Shown here piece after piece: positions 30,661 to 40,776 of a stretch of DNA of 64,000 nucleotides. The notes below the pieces were generated by a model. The model had not been told where the DNA came from. It searched no databases and saw only the letters and a program-made list of their open reading frames with translations. How positions within the stretch are numbered: position 1 is the stretch's first letter; the number at the start of each line of letters is the position of its first letter. This DNA comes from Rhynchopus sp. YZ270_cl-10 (Eukaryota > Euglenozoa > Diplonemea > Diplonemida > Diplonemidae): the NCBI GenBank assembly GCA_964035575.1, contig OZ037884.1, positions 248,001 to 312,000 of the forward strand, given 5' to 3'. The position numbers and the translations under genes were made by a program.

Positions 30661-30884
30661 AACTGTTGCAGAGATTGACCAGATGAAATCTGATCCTGGG
30701 AGGTTTTCTTCCTTGCCTCCACTGTCTCTTTTGCTATGCGTTGCGTTGCTGTGTTATGCTTTTTTTTTTTTTGAAATGCTAAACGTCATCCCTCTTTCGC
30801 AGGACAATCTAAATGCACACAGGTGTGGCGGGAGACAATTCCTTTTTATACAGTTGAGAATGATTTTGAAAAATGCAAAGAGAC

Positions 30885-30926
30885 GTTTATCAGATGACCC
30901 TAAGCCTCTCGTTAGTCTGATTAGAT
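30885..30926 (+). repeat. Hairpin repeat, family A, partial
   Basis: GTTTATCAGATGACCCTAAG, CCTCTCGTTAGTCTG. The 3' arm is shortened; AAGCCTCTCGTTAGTCACC recurs at 31001-31020. Confidence 0.45.
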
Positions 30927-31283
30927 TACTTAATGTTTTGAACATTGGTTATTCATCAATCTTTTTTGTTGTATTTTTGGATCCTTTTTGTTTTGTAGTG
31001 GAAGCCTCTCGTTAGTCACCCCTAGAATGAGGGAGAAAAATGGACGTTGGAAATACAAGAGCCACTGTGGAGAGGCACCGAACCTCCGCGGGTAATTGAA
31101 CCGCCGGAAAAGGGGAGAAGAAAAAAAAGTTACTTGTGTCTCTTTGTCTCAAAGTTTTGTATTGCGTTGAAGCATCCACACAAAAAACAAAAGAAGAACA
31201 CCCCCATAAAAATGAGGGGCAGTCCACAATGGAAATTGTAGATTTCTGGCTAAAGTACAAAAAAAAGAGAGAGAAAAATCTGA

Positions 31284-31319
31284 AAAGACGATACTAAGCC
31301 TCGGTTGCTTAGTCACTTC
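31284..31319 (+). repeat. Hairpin repeat, family A
   Basis: AAGACGATACTAAGC, loop CTCGGTT, GCTTAGTCACTT. The inner stem is perfect. Confidence 0.65.
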
Positions 31320-31359
31320 AAAAAAAACCCCAAATAAACCCCTTTTTTTTACCATGCAC

Positions 31360-31457
31360 GGTGAAGTAAATGACTTGATTTGTGATTTTACTTTGCGGCT
31401 TCACCGTGGGCTTACAACGGTGAAATCACAAAGAAAAAACCATTTATTTCATCGTCG
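31360..31457. mobile_element. Foldback element, family G
   Basis: CACGGTGAAGTAAATGACTT faces ATTTATTTCATCGTCGTG; inner arms TTTGTGATTTTAC and GTGAAATCACAAA pair. Same centre (CTTCACCGTGGGCTT-like) as 19130. Confidence 0.6.
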
Positions 31458-31698
31458 TGTGGATGTACAAAGTGCTACAAGTACTTTGGACATCCGCGGT
31501 TTACGTAGAAAGTACAAAAAAAAAAAAAGCAAAAAATGGTGCTTCGGAAATCGGCCAACGACCTGTCAATATCGGGGGAGGGTGTCTTTTAAGTGTACAC
31601 CCCCCTGTGTCAGTGACATCTCAGCGGCCTGTCAACATCGAATATCGACCCCTCCCGGAGCACCAAAAACAAAAACAAAAACAAAAACAAAGAAGAAA

Positions 31699-31736
31699 AC
31701 TTGAAAGATGAATGTGCCTCTCGTGCACACACATCT
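31699..31736 (+). repeat. Hairpin repeat, family B, near consensus
   Basis: ACTTGAAAGATGAA, TGTGC, loop CTCTCGT, GCACA, CACATCT. Both stems intact. Family E follows 18 bp later. Confidence 0.75.
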
Positions 31737-31753
31737 AAACAAAAACTGTAGTT

Positions 31754-31810
31754 GGTGATGCAGGCACCTCTGACTGACCCACAATGCCAGCCATCCGAAT
31801 GAAAGCACAA
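31754..31810 (+). repeat. Family E repeat
   Basis: GGTGATGCAGGCACCTCTGA, CTGACCCACAATGCCAGCCA, TCCGAATGAAAGCACAA. Nearly identical to 41773-41834. Confidence 0.65.
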
Positions 31811-32160
31811 ATAAAAACAAACCCGCATCACCTGTGGACCCAAAAGGCATTTGCGGGGGCAAAGAAAAAACCTAGCAGATGAATACAAACACTGACACAA
31901 GCTAGAGGCCGTTGTCTGGCAGTTTATAAGGACGAAGCCTCAGTTGCCACATTGGGCCATTTTGTTGCCCTTTTTTTTTACTAAAAATCTGGGAACGAAG
32001 AAGCATCTGCACAGGACAGAGGGAGAGGTAAAGATGGCTATTACAGAAGATGCAAAAGCCCATGCTCGAAAAAGGGAAAAGGTGGGTGTTGAGGAAGAAG
32101 AAGAAGATGGCGTCTGAGCATGCGCGTCCCTTCTTTGTTGGTTTAACAGTTGGAGGAAAA

Positions 32161-32195
32161 GTTTGTAAGATGATCCTAAGCCGTTTGGCCACCTT
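32161..32195 (+). repeat. Hairpin repeat, family A, shortened loop
   Basis: GTTTGTAAGATGATCCTAAG, CCGTTTGG, CCACCTT. Much of the inner 3' arm is missing. Confidence 0.45.
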
Positions 32196-32557
32196 GAAAT
32201 ATGTTTTCACTGAATGTTTCCTGTTGCCATAGCTGGCGTCATACGGACGGCGTCCTTTGCCGAATGTATCATTATTTAAGCAGAGTGTGCTTAGTGTCCT
32301 GTGCCAGCAAGGAAATAGTTTGCCTCAAAAAAGAAAAAGAAAAAGAGAAAGAGAATGCGGAGGGAAGAGTGCGCTAGTGCTTAATCGTTTGACACACAGC
32401 GTTAACTCTGGTGCAGGAATTGGAAGAACACAAAGATAATTTGTTTTCACGGTTTGTCATGAAAAAAAAGGGGGGGGCAGATGTTCCCCTTTGTTGTGAA
32501 TGTACAAGTTCAAAAAAAAGAAGAAAAAAGGGCAAAAGAAAACAAAACAAAAGAAAA

Positions 32558-32590
32558 TTTGAAAGATCAACCTCTTGTGCACACACATCA
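32558..32590 (+). repeat. Hairpin repeat, family B, shortened
   Basis: TTTGAAAGATCAACCTCTTG then TGCACACACATCA. The 5' inner arm is lost. Confidence 0.45.
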
Positions 32591-33397
32591 TTCCACACAA
32601 AAGGCAGGAAATAAACCAGGCAACCGAAAAGAGAAAAAGTGAAAGCGAATGAACGTCAGTTGTGACAAAAGAGGGGGAAAAAAACACATTTTTTGAGGGA
32701 GAAGGCGCAATGATATCTTCCTCTCTCTCTCCCCCGCACACTAAAAATACAGACAAAACAAAGCATCAGTCCTGCCTTCCCACACCCTTTTTGAATGATG
32801 ATTCGCTCTTACGCAAACTACCCACAACTGCTTTCACACAACACACACAGTGGTCTATATTCCGAATACTAGGGAATAACCCACACCTGAGTAGCAAACA
32901 CATACACATTGTTTTGGGCAATAGTTCGCTCTCAAGCAACTACCCACACCCGGCAGTACACTCTTAGGAACTACCCCACAACCTTCACAAACACCCACCG
33001 ACACACTCCTGCCGCTCTCCTCACGGATCAATGCGTTGTTAGCTCACAGAACGGGACCGTTTGTAGTGTGGGGACGACACAGGACGTTTCCTGAGGAGCT
33101 GCGAAAAGCCCACAGTGTATGCGTTGTACGTAGCCTGGTCTACGTGCAAGGCCCAGCTGTAGGAGGAGGTAGGTTTGAATGGGGTTTTAATGAAGCTTTT
33201 TGCTATTTGCCCTAACCTACCGAAGTAGGTGTGACGCTTGACTACCCGGTAGTGGGTGAAATGGGTTGTGATATAATCTGTTTGCTATCGCTTTGTGTTT
33301 TATCTCCGCCCTAAGCCAGTGAAGCCATGAGGCCTCCTTAGGAAACTGGGGTAATGGAAGAGACGCTCGCCGGCAGCCGGGAACCCTCCCTTGGGAT

Positions 33398-33472
33398 AGT
33401 ACAATGATGAAACTTCACTCTTAAGTCTATGGCCGCTTTGGCATGCGTCTGTAAGGACAACCTGCTGATACT
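33398..33472 (+). ncRNA. Candidate C/D-box snoRNA
   Basis: Box C-like ATGATGA (33404-33410) and box D CTGA (33465-33468), closed by a 4-bp stem AGTA/TACT. Spacing of about 55 nt suits a C/D RNA. Internal boxes and a guide match to rRNA were not established; chance occurrence is quite possible. Confidence 0.2.
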
Positions 33473-33583
33473 TTCTGTATTAGCATACTATCACCTTTAG
33501 GTACGTAGCTAAGTCAAACCAAAAAATTGCAAAATATAACCTGAATTGAGTCTGAAAGCAGCACTGTATCTCTTCAAAAATAA

Positions 33584-34298
33584 TCAAGGTGCAGACTCTG
33601 CCCACGCCTCAAGCACTGCATAGGCATACCTCAGGTCTGTGAGAAGGTCCCGCTCGAGGCAGTTGAGTGATGCGAGCGGGAGGCCGAAGACAGAGGAGTA
33701 CTTGCGCTGGATGCTCACACGGTTTGCTTTGTCGTCACACCACTTCGTCGCAAGCACGAGCGCTGCCACAAGGTACCCATTTACATTAGCCGAACACAGC
33801 TGCACACCAGTGTTTGCACAGGCACGATCAATGTAACTGTTTTGTTTTTTTTTTTTTGTTTTTTTTGTGTTGCGAGTGAGACTCTCCTATGTCACTTCAG
33901 AGCAGTAAATCAAGAAGGGGCGCCAAAAAGACTAAGACGCACAGTTACACCAGGCAGAAGACTGAAGAATATGAAGGATATCCCAGAAGCGGTGTGTATC
34001 ACTTAACGAACAGTTTGCGACGTTGCCGGAAGGGGTCAAAAAGGGCCAGTTTTTGTCAAAAAATAAAATAAAATGCATACATTGCCGCAATGGTTACAAC
34101 AGCTTCCACATCGGTTGCCCATTTGAGCCACACTGTGACGATGTCAGCCACGCTTGCCGAGCGGCTCACCCCTTCTACGTACGAACGCCTTGAAGGCGAC
34201 CCTACTGACTCGGATGTGTCTCCCTCGTGCGCCAGGAGGACCAGCACCTCCGATATTGCCGACGCGTGTCCTTGGGAGGCTACAGGGGGGCTTGTCAT
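33584..34298 (-). CDS. PHO80-like cyclin, two exons
   Basis: Exon 1 is 34298-34081 and exon 2 is 33836-33584; the 244-bp intron starts GTATGC and ends CAG. The product is 156 aa. Splicing restores AAIYIDR, the helix of the cyclin box, and the protein continues VNGYLVAALVLATKWCDDK and LNCLERDLLTDLRY, matching the PHO80/U-type cyclin pattern (HRLL..ALL.A.K..DD, then LN.LE..LL..L). Such cyclins bind and direct a CDK. An in-frame TAA directly precedes the ATG. Shorter than many relatives (about 200 aa), with a Ser/Gly-rich first 45 residues. A 3' extension by further splicing is not excluded. Confidence 0.8.
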
Positions 34299-35514
34299 TT
34301 ATGGAGGGAAAGGAGGGTGAGGGTGTGTGATGAATCTGTTATGGACTGTGTTGCATAATCAAATCAAATCAAATATCCATGGAGCATTGAGCTTTTTTGG
34401 TCCCTGAAACGGCGTATCACACATAAATCACGGCCACAATATATCAGGAGGAACGCAGAAAGGGACAACACCACGACCCACACGACCCACACGACCGTGT
34501 TGTGTGTTGGCTGGAATGTAGTTGTGCTAAGATTGGCGTGGAGTCGAGAGCGGTATTCTTTTTGACCGAATCGACACAATGGTCTAAAGTTGGATTTACC
34601 CCTCTTTATTTTGGGTGGGTTGCTAAATAAATGGCAAAGAGATATAAACAAAGATGACTTCTTTTTATCATCCAAGGAGAAGAAACAGATAGAAACACCC
34701 GACAGCTTTCTGGCGAAGCCACGGGTATTTCAGCGACATGCCTTCATTAAATTAACCAGATGGATTCCTCTTGTTCGTAACAGTTCCAAGTTGGTACTTC
34801 ATTGTAGACGCGTCCAGGGCAGTGTTAGCCGAGAATCAGAGGCCGCAGTTGCACCCGAGAGCGCGACCGCAGCCACATCAACCCTATACTAACGCGAACC
34901 CTAAGAAAAAACTGCCTTGAACGCGATACCAAGCAGTAGCAAGACAAAAAAAAATTAGTAGCCCCCCCACATCACTTCCCCCCAAGCCAAATCCTTTCCC
35001 CGCCCCTGGAAACATCCATGCAACCTCCGTATCCAGAGAAGCAAAGCCCTGCAGACAATGACACATGAAGGTTCAAAGCCCCCCCCCACGCCCATCCACA
35101 GCTGACTAGGTTACACAAGGATGTCTAGCTGGCTTGAGCCTCTGAAGCATAAGCCCTTTGCACACAATATTGCGTGAAGGTTCAAAGAGCGGCATTAGGC
35201 CGGTCAGAAGGCCTCCCACCCACTCATCACACACACCTTGTGGGCAACAGGCACGCTTCGCACACAGAGTGCTGAGTCGCCCAGGTCGGTCCGCTTTTGT
35301 ACACTTCCACTCGATTTATGGCATTGGGTTGTGTGACAGCAGCGGGAGTTGACCTGGTGTTTGCTGCTATCCGTGCTCTACTCATTTAGGGTTACGCGGA
35401 GCACAAGAACACATCTCTCTCAAGCTGACGTATTGATGGGAGCTGGCAACAAGCCCCGCGTCACCCGACGAAGCCCACCCACAACCCTCTCTTGCTGTCC
35501 CAACCCCCCTTCTT
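34299..35514. other. Spacer between cyclin and SPRING-type region
   Basis: No gene recognised. Holds AAATC tandem repeats (about 34361), a single TTCTGGCGAAGCCACGG word (34710) related to the ATGAC module, and C-rich simple sequence near 34960-35090. Confidence 0.45.
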
Positions 35515-35690
35515 GGAACCAACACCACCAAAGCAGAGATACTCTATGCCGTTTATTTTTGCAGTGGTTCTGATGTAAAGGTACGCTGGGGCTGTTACAG
35601 AACGGCACAGCAAAGCCACAGCAACGCCGCGCAAAGCAGTCTCCCGCTGCCCCCATCAATGAAGGGCATAGGACCCATCGGACACTATCT
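35515..35690 (-). pseudogene. Decayed copy of the SPRING-type gene, 3' end
   Basis: Minus-strand CATCAGAACCACTGCAAAAA and CTCTGCTTTGGTGGTGTTGG align with CACCAGAACCGCTACAAAAA and TTTCTGCTACGGTGGTGG of the intact gene 700 bp upstream. The conserved HQNRYKN...CYGG end is out of one frame here and weakens toward 35690, so it is a broken paralogue. Shorter similar traces (AGGAACCACCACTACCACCA) sit at about 35928. Confidence 0.55.
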
Positions 35691-36186
35691 CCACACCAAC
35701 GCCATGACACCAGATGTGTTGCGGTGGAACCCATACCCTCTGCCTCCAGAGCAGAAAGATTAAAGCGAATTAAAGCGAACGTAAGTCACCCCACCCCCCC
35801 AACCACAGTTCGTGTACACGACACTGTCCACCGTCGTGTATTCAGCGTGTTGTGAAGAGTCGAGAGCGCGACCGTGCGAGACAGTTCACGCATTGGTGAC
35901 CCCCTTCCCCCATCTATCCCCCTTTAGGAACCACCACTACCACCACCCACAGAATGAAAGCTTTGACTTGCAATACAGCCCTCTCGTGAACAGTGTTCTT
36001 TTGGTACATGGACCCTCAACCATGCAGTCCTACCCCCCTACCTGCATTTCATGGTTTACATCTGAAACGTCAAACCCCCGATCTCCTTCCCCTCCTTCCC
36101 CCCTTTGAGAAACCACCATCACGACCCCCTCACCGTCACCCCATCAAAACCTCGTTCATCTGCGTTGTCTTCTCTTTTCTCTTCTC
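35691..36186. other. Spacer with further traces of the SPRING-type 3' end
   Basis: C-rich spacer. AGGAACCACCACTACCACCA at 35928 and GAAACCACCATCACGACCCC at 36110 resemble the antisense of the intact gene's last codons. CCCTCTCGTGAACAGTGT (about 35980) recurs at 45912. No intact gene. Confidence 0.4.
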
Positions 36187-36615
36187 TTAGGAATCCCCAC
36201 CACCACCGTAGCAGAAATGAGCATCGTTGTTTTTGTAGCGGTTCTGGTGGAAGAGGGAGGCGGCTGAGGTGCGGCAGCGGGCACGGCAGTATCGGAAGGC
36301 GTGCGTGGCAAGGATGTGGGCATAGAGGGGCGAGGTGCGTCTGCGGCGGAGCAGGCCTGCACTGCGTTCCTCTCCGTTCGCAGGCGCCACGCAGCACGAC
36401 ACACACACCTCATACTCAGGACAGCACCTCTGCGCCAAGTCACACAGCTCACACACAAACCGGTCCGCCGTCCGTGGGCAGCACCCCCCCTCCGTCTCGA
36501 CCCTCGAGCACAACCTCCCCGTATCATCTGCAACAAACTCTGCACCCTGCACGGTATTGCTACAAGGTGCCCCCAACACCACTCCTACCAACAGCAGCAA
36601 CATAAGCAAACGCAT
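36187..36615 (-). CDS. SPRING (C12orf49)-family Cys-rich secretory-pathway protein
   Basis: 142 aa from the ATG at 36615, which opens a signal/anchor (MRLLMLLLLVGVVLGA). Then 14 cysteines in the order of human SPRING1: CSNTVQG, DDTGRLC, GGCC, CCPEYEVCVSCC, FRYCRARCRTS, FHQNRYKN and CYGG. In animals the family resides in the Golgi and licenses site-1 protease for SREBP processing; that role here is inference. Shorter than the human protein (about 205 aa), mainly at the N-terminus. No intron needed. The family F tRNA-like repeat lies upstream of the start, so it would be antisense in any 5' UTR. A decayed copy lies 3' of it. Confidence 0.87.
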   Translation of the reverse strand: MRLLMLLLLVGVVLGAPCSNTVQGAEFVADDTGRLCSRVETEGGCCPRTADRFVCELCDLAQRCCPEYEVCVSCCVAPANGEERSAGLLRRRRTSPLYAHILATHAFRYCRARCRTSAASLFHQNRYKNNDAHFCYGGGGDS

Positions 36616-36660
36616 TTCAATAGAAAATACTCCTATTCTTTTGTGATTTGAGATAAGAAG

Positions 36661-36738
36661 TGAAGTTGATAGCGCAAAACGCCTCTGGGACGCAGGCACT
36701 GACACTCCGCGGGTTATCGAACCCCGGAGTGTTTGCGC
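36661..36738 (+). repeat. Family F, tRNA-like three-way-junction repeat, copy 1
   Basis: Outer stem GCGCAAA/TTTGCGC; arm 1 GCCT/AGGC; arm 2 ACACTCCG + GGGTT, loop ATCG, AACCC + CGGAGTGT, which mimics a tRNA acceptor-T minihelix (GGTTATCGAACC resembles a B box). It lacks D and anticodon arms, so not a tRNA gene. Confidence 0.7.
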
Positions 36739-37047
36739 ATGGGAGTGGTTTACAGGGAAGCTGTAAGCAGGTATACAGTCATTACCCCCAAGAAGATAAG
36801 AAAGAAATTGAAAAAGTTCAAATTTCAAATTTCATCACCACGCAGTTCATCAGCAGACGCAGAGGAACTGAAATAAGTAGGATACAGCGGGATGCTTAAA
36901 TTGGGGGATATTGGTGGTGGAAGAGAGAAAAAAAAAATCGGAGGAGGAGGAGGAGGGAGGGGGTGATTGGTGTGATGGATACTTTTGAGAGCAAAGTGGA
37001 GTTGACGGTCATGAGAAGAGGAAGGGAGGGAGGGAGGGGAAAGAAAA

Positions 37048-37090
37048 GTTTATAAAGATGAACCGAAGCCTTTCGTGCTTGGTCACCCTT
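37048..37090 (+). repeat. Hairpin repeat, family A
   Basis: GTTTATAAAGATGAACCGAA, GCCTTTCGTGC, TTGGTCACCCTT. CCGAAGC faces GCTTGG with one mismatch. Confidence 0.6.
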
Positions 37091-37551
37091 TTGTAACTCC
37101 TTTAGGGTCCTTACGGAACGGCAGTGAACATTTCAAGATTTTGACTTTAAAGGACAGCACACTGTTGTTGGAAAACAAACAATGTGAAGGAGTATACCTT
37201 CGTTCATTATACCACATATAAGCCCCCATTTTTTCTTATACTGTATTGACAAAACACCTCCGCAGAGATGCCTTCTGCACTCAAATATCACCTTCTTTAT
37301 GAATAGGTTAGGATACATCCAGACCGGTATACCTCGTGTTTAAAGCAAAGAGATGAAGGATTCTGATCCATTTCTGAGTGACCCATTTTGCTGAACAGAC
37401 ATATCAGCCCAAAAAGGTGAGTTTGATGCTCACATGTCGTCCCCCAAAAGACGAAAGTACTCTTTCTTCTCGCCCTTTTTTTCCTGCAATCAACACAAGA
37501 ATAGAAAAAGACTTCAGGATATGACAGTTAAATGAAATAAAGAAAACACGT

Positions 37552-37665
37552 TTTCGTTTATCGCACCGCAAAAGGTTTGTGTTTTTCACTGATAAATGTG
37601 AGTGATGTTAGTGGAAAACCAATACGCTAAAGCGGGCACGCACCATCCGTCGTTTTCCATTTCTA
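37552..37665 (+). repeat. Dispersed repeat R4, copy 1
   Basis: TTCGTTTATCGCACCGCAAA and later CACCATCC, GTTTTCCATTTC recur in order at 49558-49690. Unrecognised. Confidence 0.5.
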
Positions 37666-38030
37666 TTCGTCAATGCTTGATCATAGGTTTCGAACGCGCG
37701 TTCGAAAATCGAAAACGCGCAAATCCAAAATCGGAAAACGCGCACATGAAAAAAAAAAAAAAAACGCGCAAAAAAAATAAAAAACGCGCGTTCGAAAAGC
37801 CGGACGCGCGTAAAAAAAAAAGTGGTGTGACCACCCAAACCGATTCTCCGAGGTTCTTCCGTGGTTCTTCCGTAGGTACTCCGGTAAGGGGGGTATACTT
37901 TTTTTTTGTTGTTTTCGGTTTTCGCCACCCGGGGGGCTTCGAGACCACCACCTGCACGCGGGTGCCACAAACATCCAGACTGGGAAAGCCTCCAAGGCGG
38001 TCATGGCATATATAGTTGCGTATTACACAC

Positions 38031-38346
38031 AGTACAGTACAGTACAGTACAGTACAGTACAGTACAGTACAGTACAGTACAGTACAGTACAGTACAGTAC
38101 AGTACAGTACAGTACAGTACAGTACAGTACAGTACAGTACAGTACAGTACAGTACAGTACAGTACAGTACAGTACAGTACAGTACAGTACAGTACAGTAC
38201 AGTACAGTACAGTACAGTACAGTACAGTACAGTACAGTACAGTACAGTACAGTACAGTACAGTACAGTACAGTACAGTACAGTACAGTACAGTACAGTAC
38301 AGTACAGTACAGTACAGTACAGTACAGTACAGTACAGTACAGTACA
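38031..38346. repeat. (AGTAC)n pentanucleotide array, 63 units
   Basis: An uninterrupted 316-bp run. GTAC is self-complementary, so each strand can fold on itself with one A-A (or T-T) mismatch per unit. Long frames through it (YSTVQ repeats) are artefacts. Confidence 0.95.
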
Positions 38347-39651
38347 CACTACATACGGGCGGTTCATTTTTTTTCAAGGGATTTTTTCCTCGCCGTTATT
38401 TTTTCGCGCGAAAATACCATTTTTGGCATGTTTCAACCAATACAAACCCGTGGTGACCTCTCTCAGTCAAATTTGTGGTCATTTTCTCCTTGTGACAGAA
38501 ACCGAGAACAACAAAAAAAAAGTATACCCCCTGGCAGTTCTCCGAGGTTCCTCCGTGGTTCTTCCGTGGGTTCCCCGTACCCCTTGAATCACACCAAAAA
38601 GGGCGTTTTTTTTTTTTTTTTCAAACGCGCGTTCGAAAAAGTGGTTTTTTCGAACGCGCGTTTGAAAAACTGGACGCGCGTTCGAAAAAAACCACTTTTT
38701 CGACGCGCGTTCGAAAAACCTCCCCACGTAAACATGAGGCTTCCACTTTTTCGAACGCGCGTTTTTTTCTCGTTTTTTTCGAACGCGCGTTTTTTTTCGT
38801 TTTTCAAACGCGCGTTTTTTTTTCGTTTTTTTCAGGAGGTACCCTAAATTGGTCAAAAATGGTAAAAATGGTAGGAATTTTGGGGGCTTTTTTAGGGGAA
38901 AAAAAGGGTGAGGGGAGTTGGGTCCAGTCATAGGGGGTATAGCATATTTTTTGGAAAATTCTTCAAAAAATCAAGGATTTTTGCTGGGCACAATGAAAAT
39001 TTTCAGAAAAATCCCAATTTTCGGCCAAATTTGGAGCAAATTATGGCCCACCCACCCCGATTTTGGGTCAAAAACCGACTTCATTTTTGCACAGGAGTGC
39101 CTACGATTTCGTAAACCAGAGGTCCTCTGGATGCATGCATTGATAAACACAACACTGGAAATTGCAAGGAACGGGTCTGCATGTGCGTGTTCTCTAGCCA
39201 CCACAGTCACAGGGTATGCACAAAATGACCGAAGTGCAATGGCGTGAACGAAGTGCAATGGCGATAATGGAAAGATAGATGCCGGCATTGGTGAATTGCT
39301 GGAGTTCTGCACAGGAAGCTAGCATGACGTAGAATCACTGTGTGAACAAAATGACCGTATTTTGGTTGAAAATTTGACTTGAAAAATTTTTTCATAATTT
39401 GCCCAATCGAAGGTTTTCCTTGGATTTTTTGGGCCATTTTATGACGTACCACGCCCGATTTTGGCAGGGCTTCCCACAGGGGGGACCAGGGGGGACCACT
39501 GGTCCCCCTGGGGGAAAATAAAAATAATAAGGGGGGACCAGGGGGGACCAGCCTGCCCTTGAGTGTTCCGAGGCTGCCTATTAGGAATTTTCCACATTTT
39601 TTTTAATTTTTCCCACCCTCCCGTCCCCGCGCATCCAAATACAGGCAACTA

Positions 39652-39880
39652 CACGACGGTGATGTACAGTACATTACAAGTGAAGTTACATGTAACGTTA
39701 CAAGTGAAAAACCGTTACAAGTGAGTTACAAGTGAGTTACAAGTGGGATACATGAATTACAGGCAAAATCAGGTTGTAACTGGTGGGTTACAAGTGAGTT
39801 ACAAGTGAGTTACATGTAACAAAAGTTACATGTAACTCACTTGTAACTCCACTTGTAACACCCGTTACATCACCGTCGTG
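39652..39880. mobile_element. Foldback element with GTTACAAGTGA iterons
   Basis: CACGACGGTGATGTA at the left faces TACATCACCGTCGTG at the right, TA on both sides. The interior has at least eight GTTACAAGTGA or GTTACATGTAAC words in both orientations. The TIR resembles family G (CACGACGGTGAAGTA). Confidence 0.65.
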
Positions 39881-39895
39881 TAACAGGGGGAAAAG

Positions 39896-40045
39896 ATGGC
39901 ACCAAAAAAGTCCTCCGGACCAAGACAGATTTCCATAATGGAATTTGCAAAGCGACCGGCGGAGTCCCAGTTATCGGCTCAGGCTCCGAAGAGGCAGAAA
40001 ATAACGGTTGCAAAGAACCACGAGTATGCCTCATGGGCAAAGTGA
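39896..40045 (+). CDS. Short ORF (49 aa) with basic N-terminus
   Basis: MAPKKSSGPRQISIMEFAKR, later PKRQKITVAKNHEYASW. Basic clusters flank a QISIMEF stretch, like the start of a transposase or nuclear protein. Stops where module copy A begins, so it may be exon 1 of a spliced gene (the codon before the stop reads into GTGACC) or a truncated end. Confidence 0.3.
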   Translation: MAPKKSSGPRQISIMEFAKRPAESQLSAQAPKRQKITVAKNHEYASWAK

Positions 40046-40256
40046 CCCCGTCACAGCCAGAACGCGACTCAATTGGTCAAACGCCGAAGGAAAAGGAAGC
40101 ATGCAGCATGGAAAAGAAAAAAGTAGCGTACCGTGCGCCTGCGGCGCAAGATTGCAAGCCACCCATGACATAGTGTGGCTGTAAAATGTGCAATTTTAAT
40201 CACAGTATTTTGAAATGTTGCGTACCGTGGCTTCGCCAGGAACCTTTGCCATGACT
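40031..40256 (+). repeat. Shared ATGAC module, copy A
   Basis: From GGGCAAAGTGACCCCGTCAC through GTACCGTGCGCCTGCGGCGC to GCGTACCGTGGCTTCGCCAG and ATGAC. Copy B (54630) matches over the full length. Confidence 0.7.
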
Positions 40257-40349
40257 GTCGTTTCTTTTTGTAGATGTCTATACGAGGAAACGTCTGCACG
40301 CTACCGACCTGACATATTTTTTCTTATTCCGCAAAGGTGGGGAACGTGA
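40251..40349 (+). CDS. Short ORF (32 aa) after ATGAC module copy A
   Basis: Starts MTVVSFCRCLYEE. An overlapping frame (VYTRKRLHATDLTYFFLFRK onward, to about 40432) is longer and follows a T-rich TTTTTGTAG that could be a 3' splice site. Which frame, if any, is used is unknown. Confidence 0.2.
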   Translation: MTVVSFCRCLYEETSARYRPDIFFLIPQRWGT

Positions 40350-40776
40350 GATGATATGCAATATGCGAGTTAATGCAGCAGTTTTAACGGTTTGCCGGGA
40401 CATTTTCGCCGAAGTCGAAAAATTTTTTTGACCACTTAAAGTGCGTAAAGGCGCGTAACGTAACGTAGCGTCAGCGTTAATGCTACACACCACACAAATT
40501 AAAATCATTGAAAAAAAAAAAAAATTCCACCTTTTTTTGGCTGGTCCCCCTGGGAGGCCAAAACCCCAGATCCTGCGGGAAGCCCTGTTTGGGCGAAAAA
40601 AAAAATTTTTTTTTGGTCAAAAATCGCCTTGTATTACCACTGTATTGGTGTAGGCTTGTACACAGAAGTGTGTTTTGTGTAACCACAGATGGTCAAAACA
40701 CCCGATTTTTGCATTTTTTTTGCATTTTTTGGTGCCCAAAGACCCACCTCAGTGGTCGAAATTTTCCCGAAAAAAA

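Larger units (their letters stand above)
31811..33397. other. Spacer with isolated hairpins
   Basis: Contains A-family (32161) and B-family (32558) copies, simple repeats near 32700-33000 (CACACAC and AACTACCCACA words) and an unrecognised moderately GC stretch at 33100-33397 with GTGAAGCCATGAGGCCTCCT. A piece at 33172 (GTTTGAATGGGGTTTT) recurs at 50400. No coding gene seen. Confidence 0.45.
39465..40587. mobile_element. hAT-like element (TIR CAGGGCTTCCCRCAGG)
   Basis: CAGGGCTTCCCACAGG at the left faces CCTGCGGGAAGCCCTG at the right; GGGGACCA words follow just inside both. No clean 8-bp duplication (TTTGG only). Contains a nested foldback (39652-39880), a 49-codon ORF, ATGAC module copy A and a second open stretch (about 40276-40432). 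It may be the remnant of an autonomous element. Confidence 0.6.

Noticed and set aside
33100-33397. rRNA or other large structured RNA
   Set aside because: Moderately GC and non-simple, but no conserved rRNA word was found.
38031-38346. Telomeric repeat
   Set aside because: AGTAC matches no known telomere repeat and lies inside a transposon.
37906-38847. 313-aa and similar YSTVQ / YCTVL frames on both strands
   Set aside because: Pure translation of (AGTAC)n; five bases times three gives an open frame in every phase.
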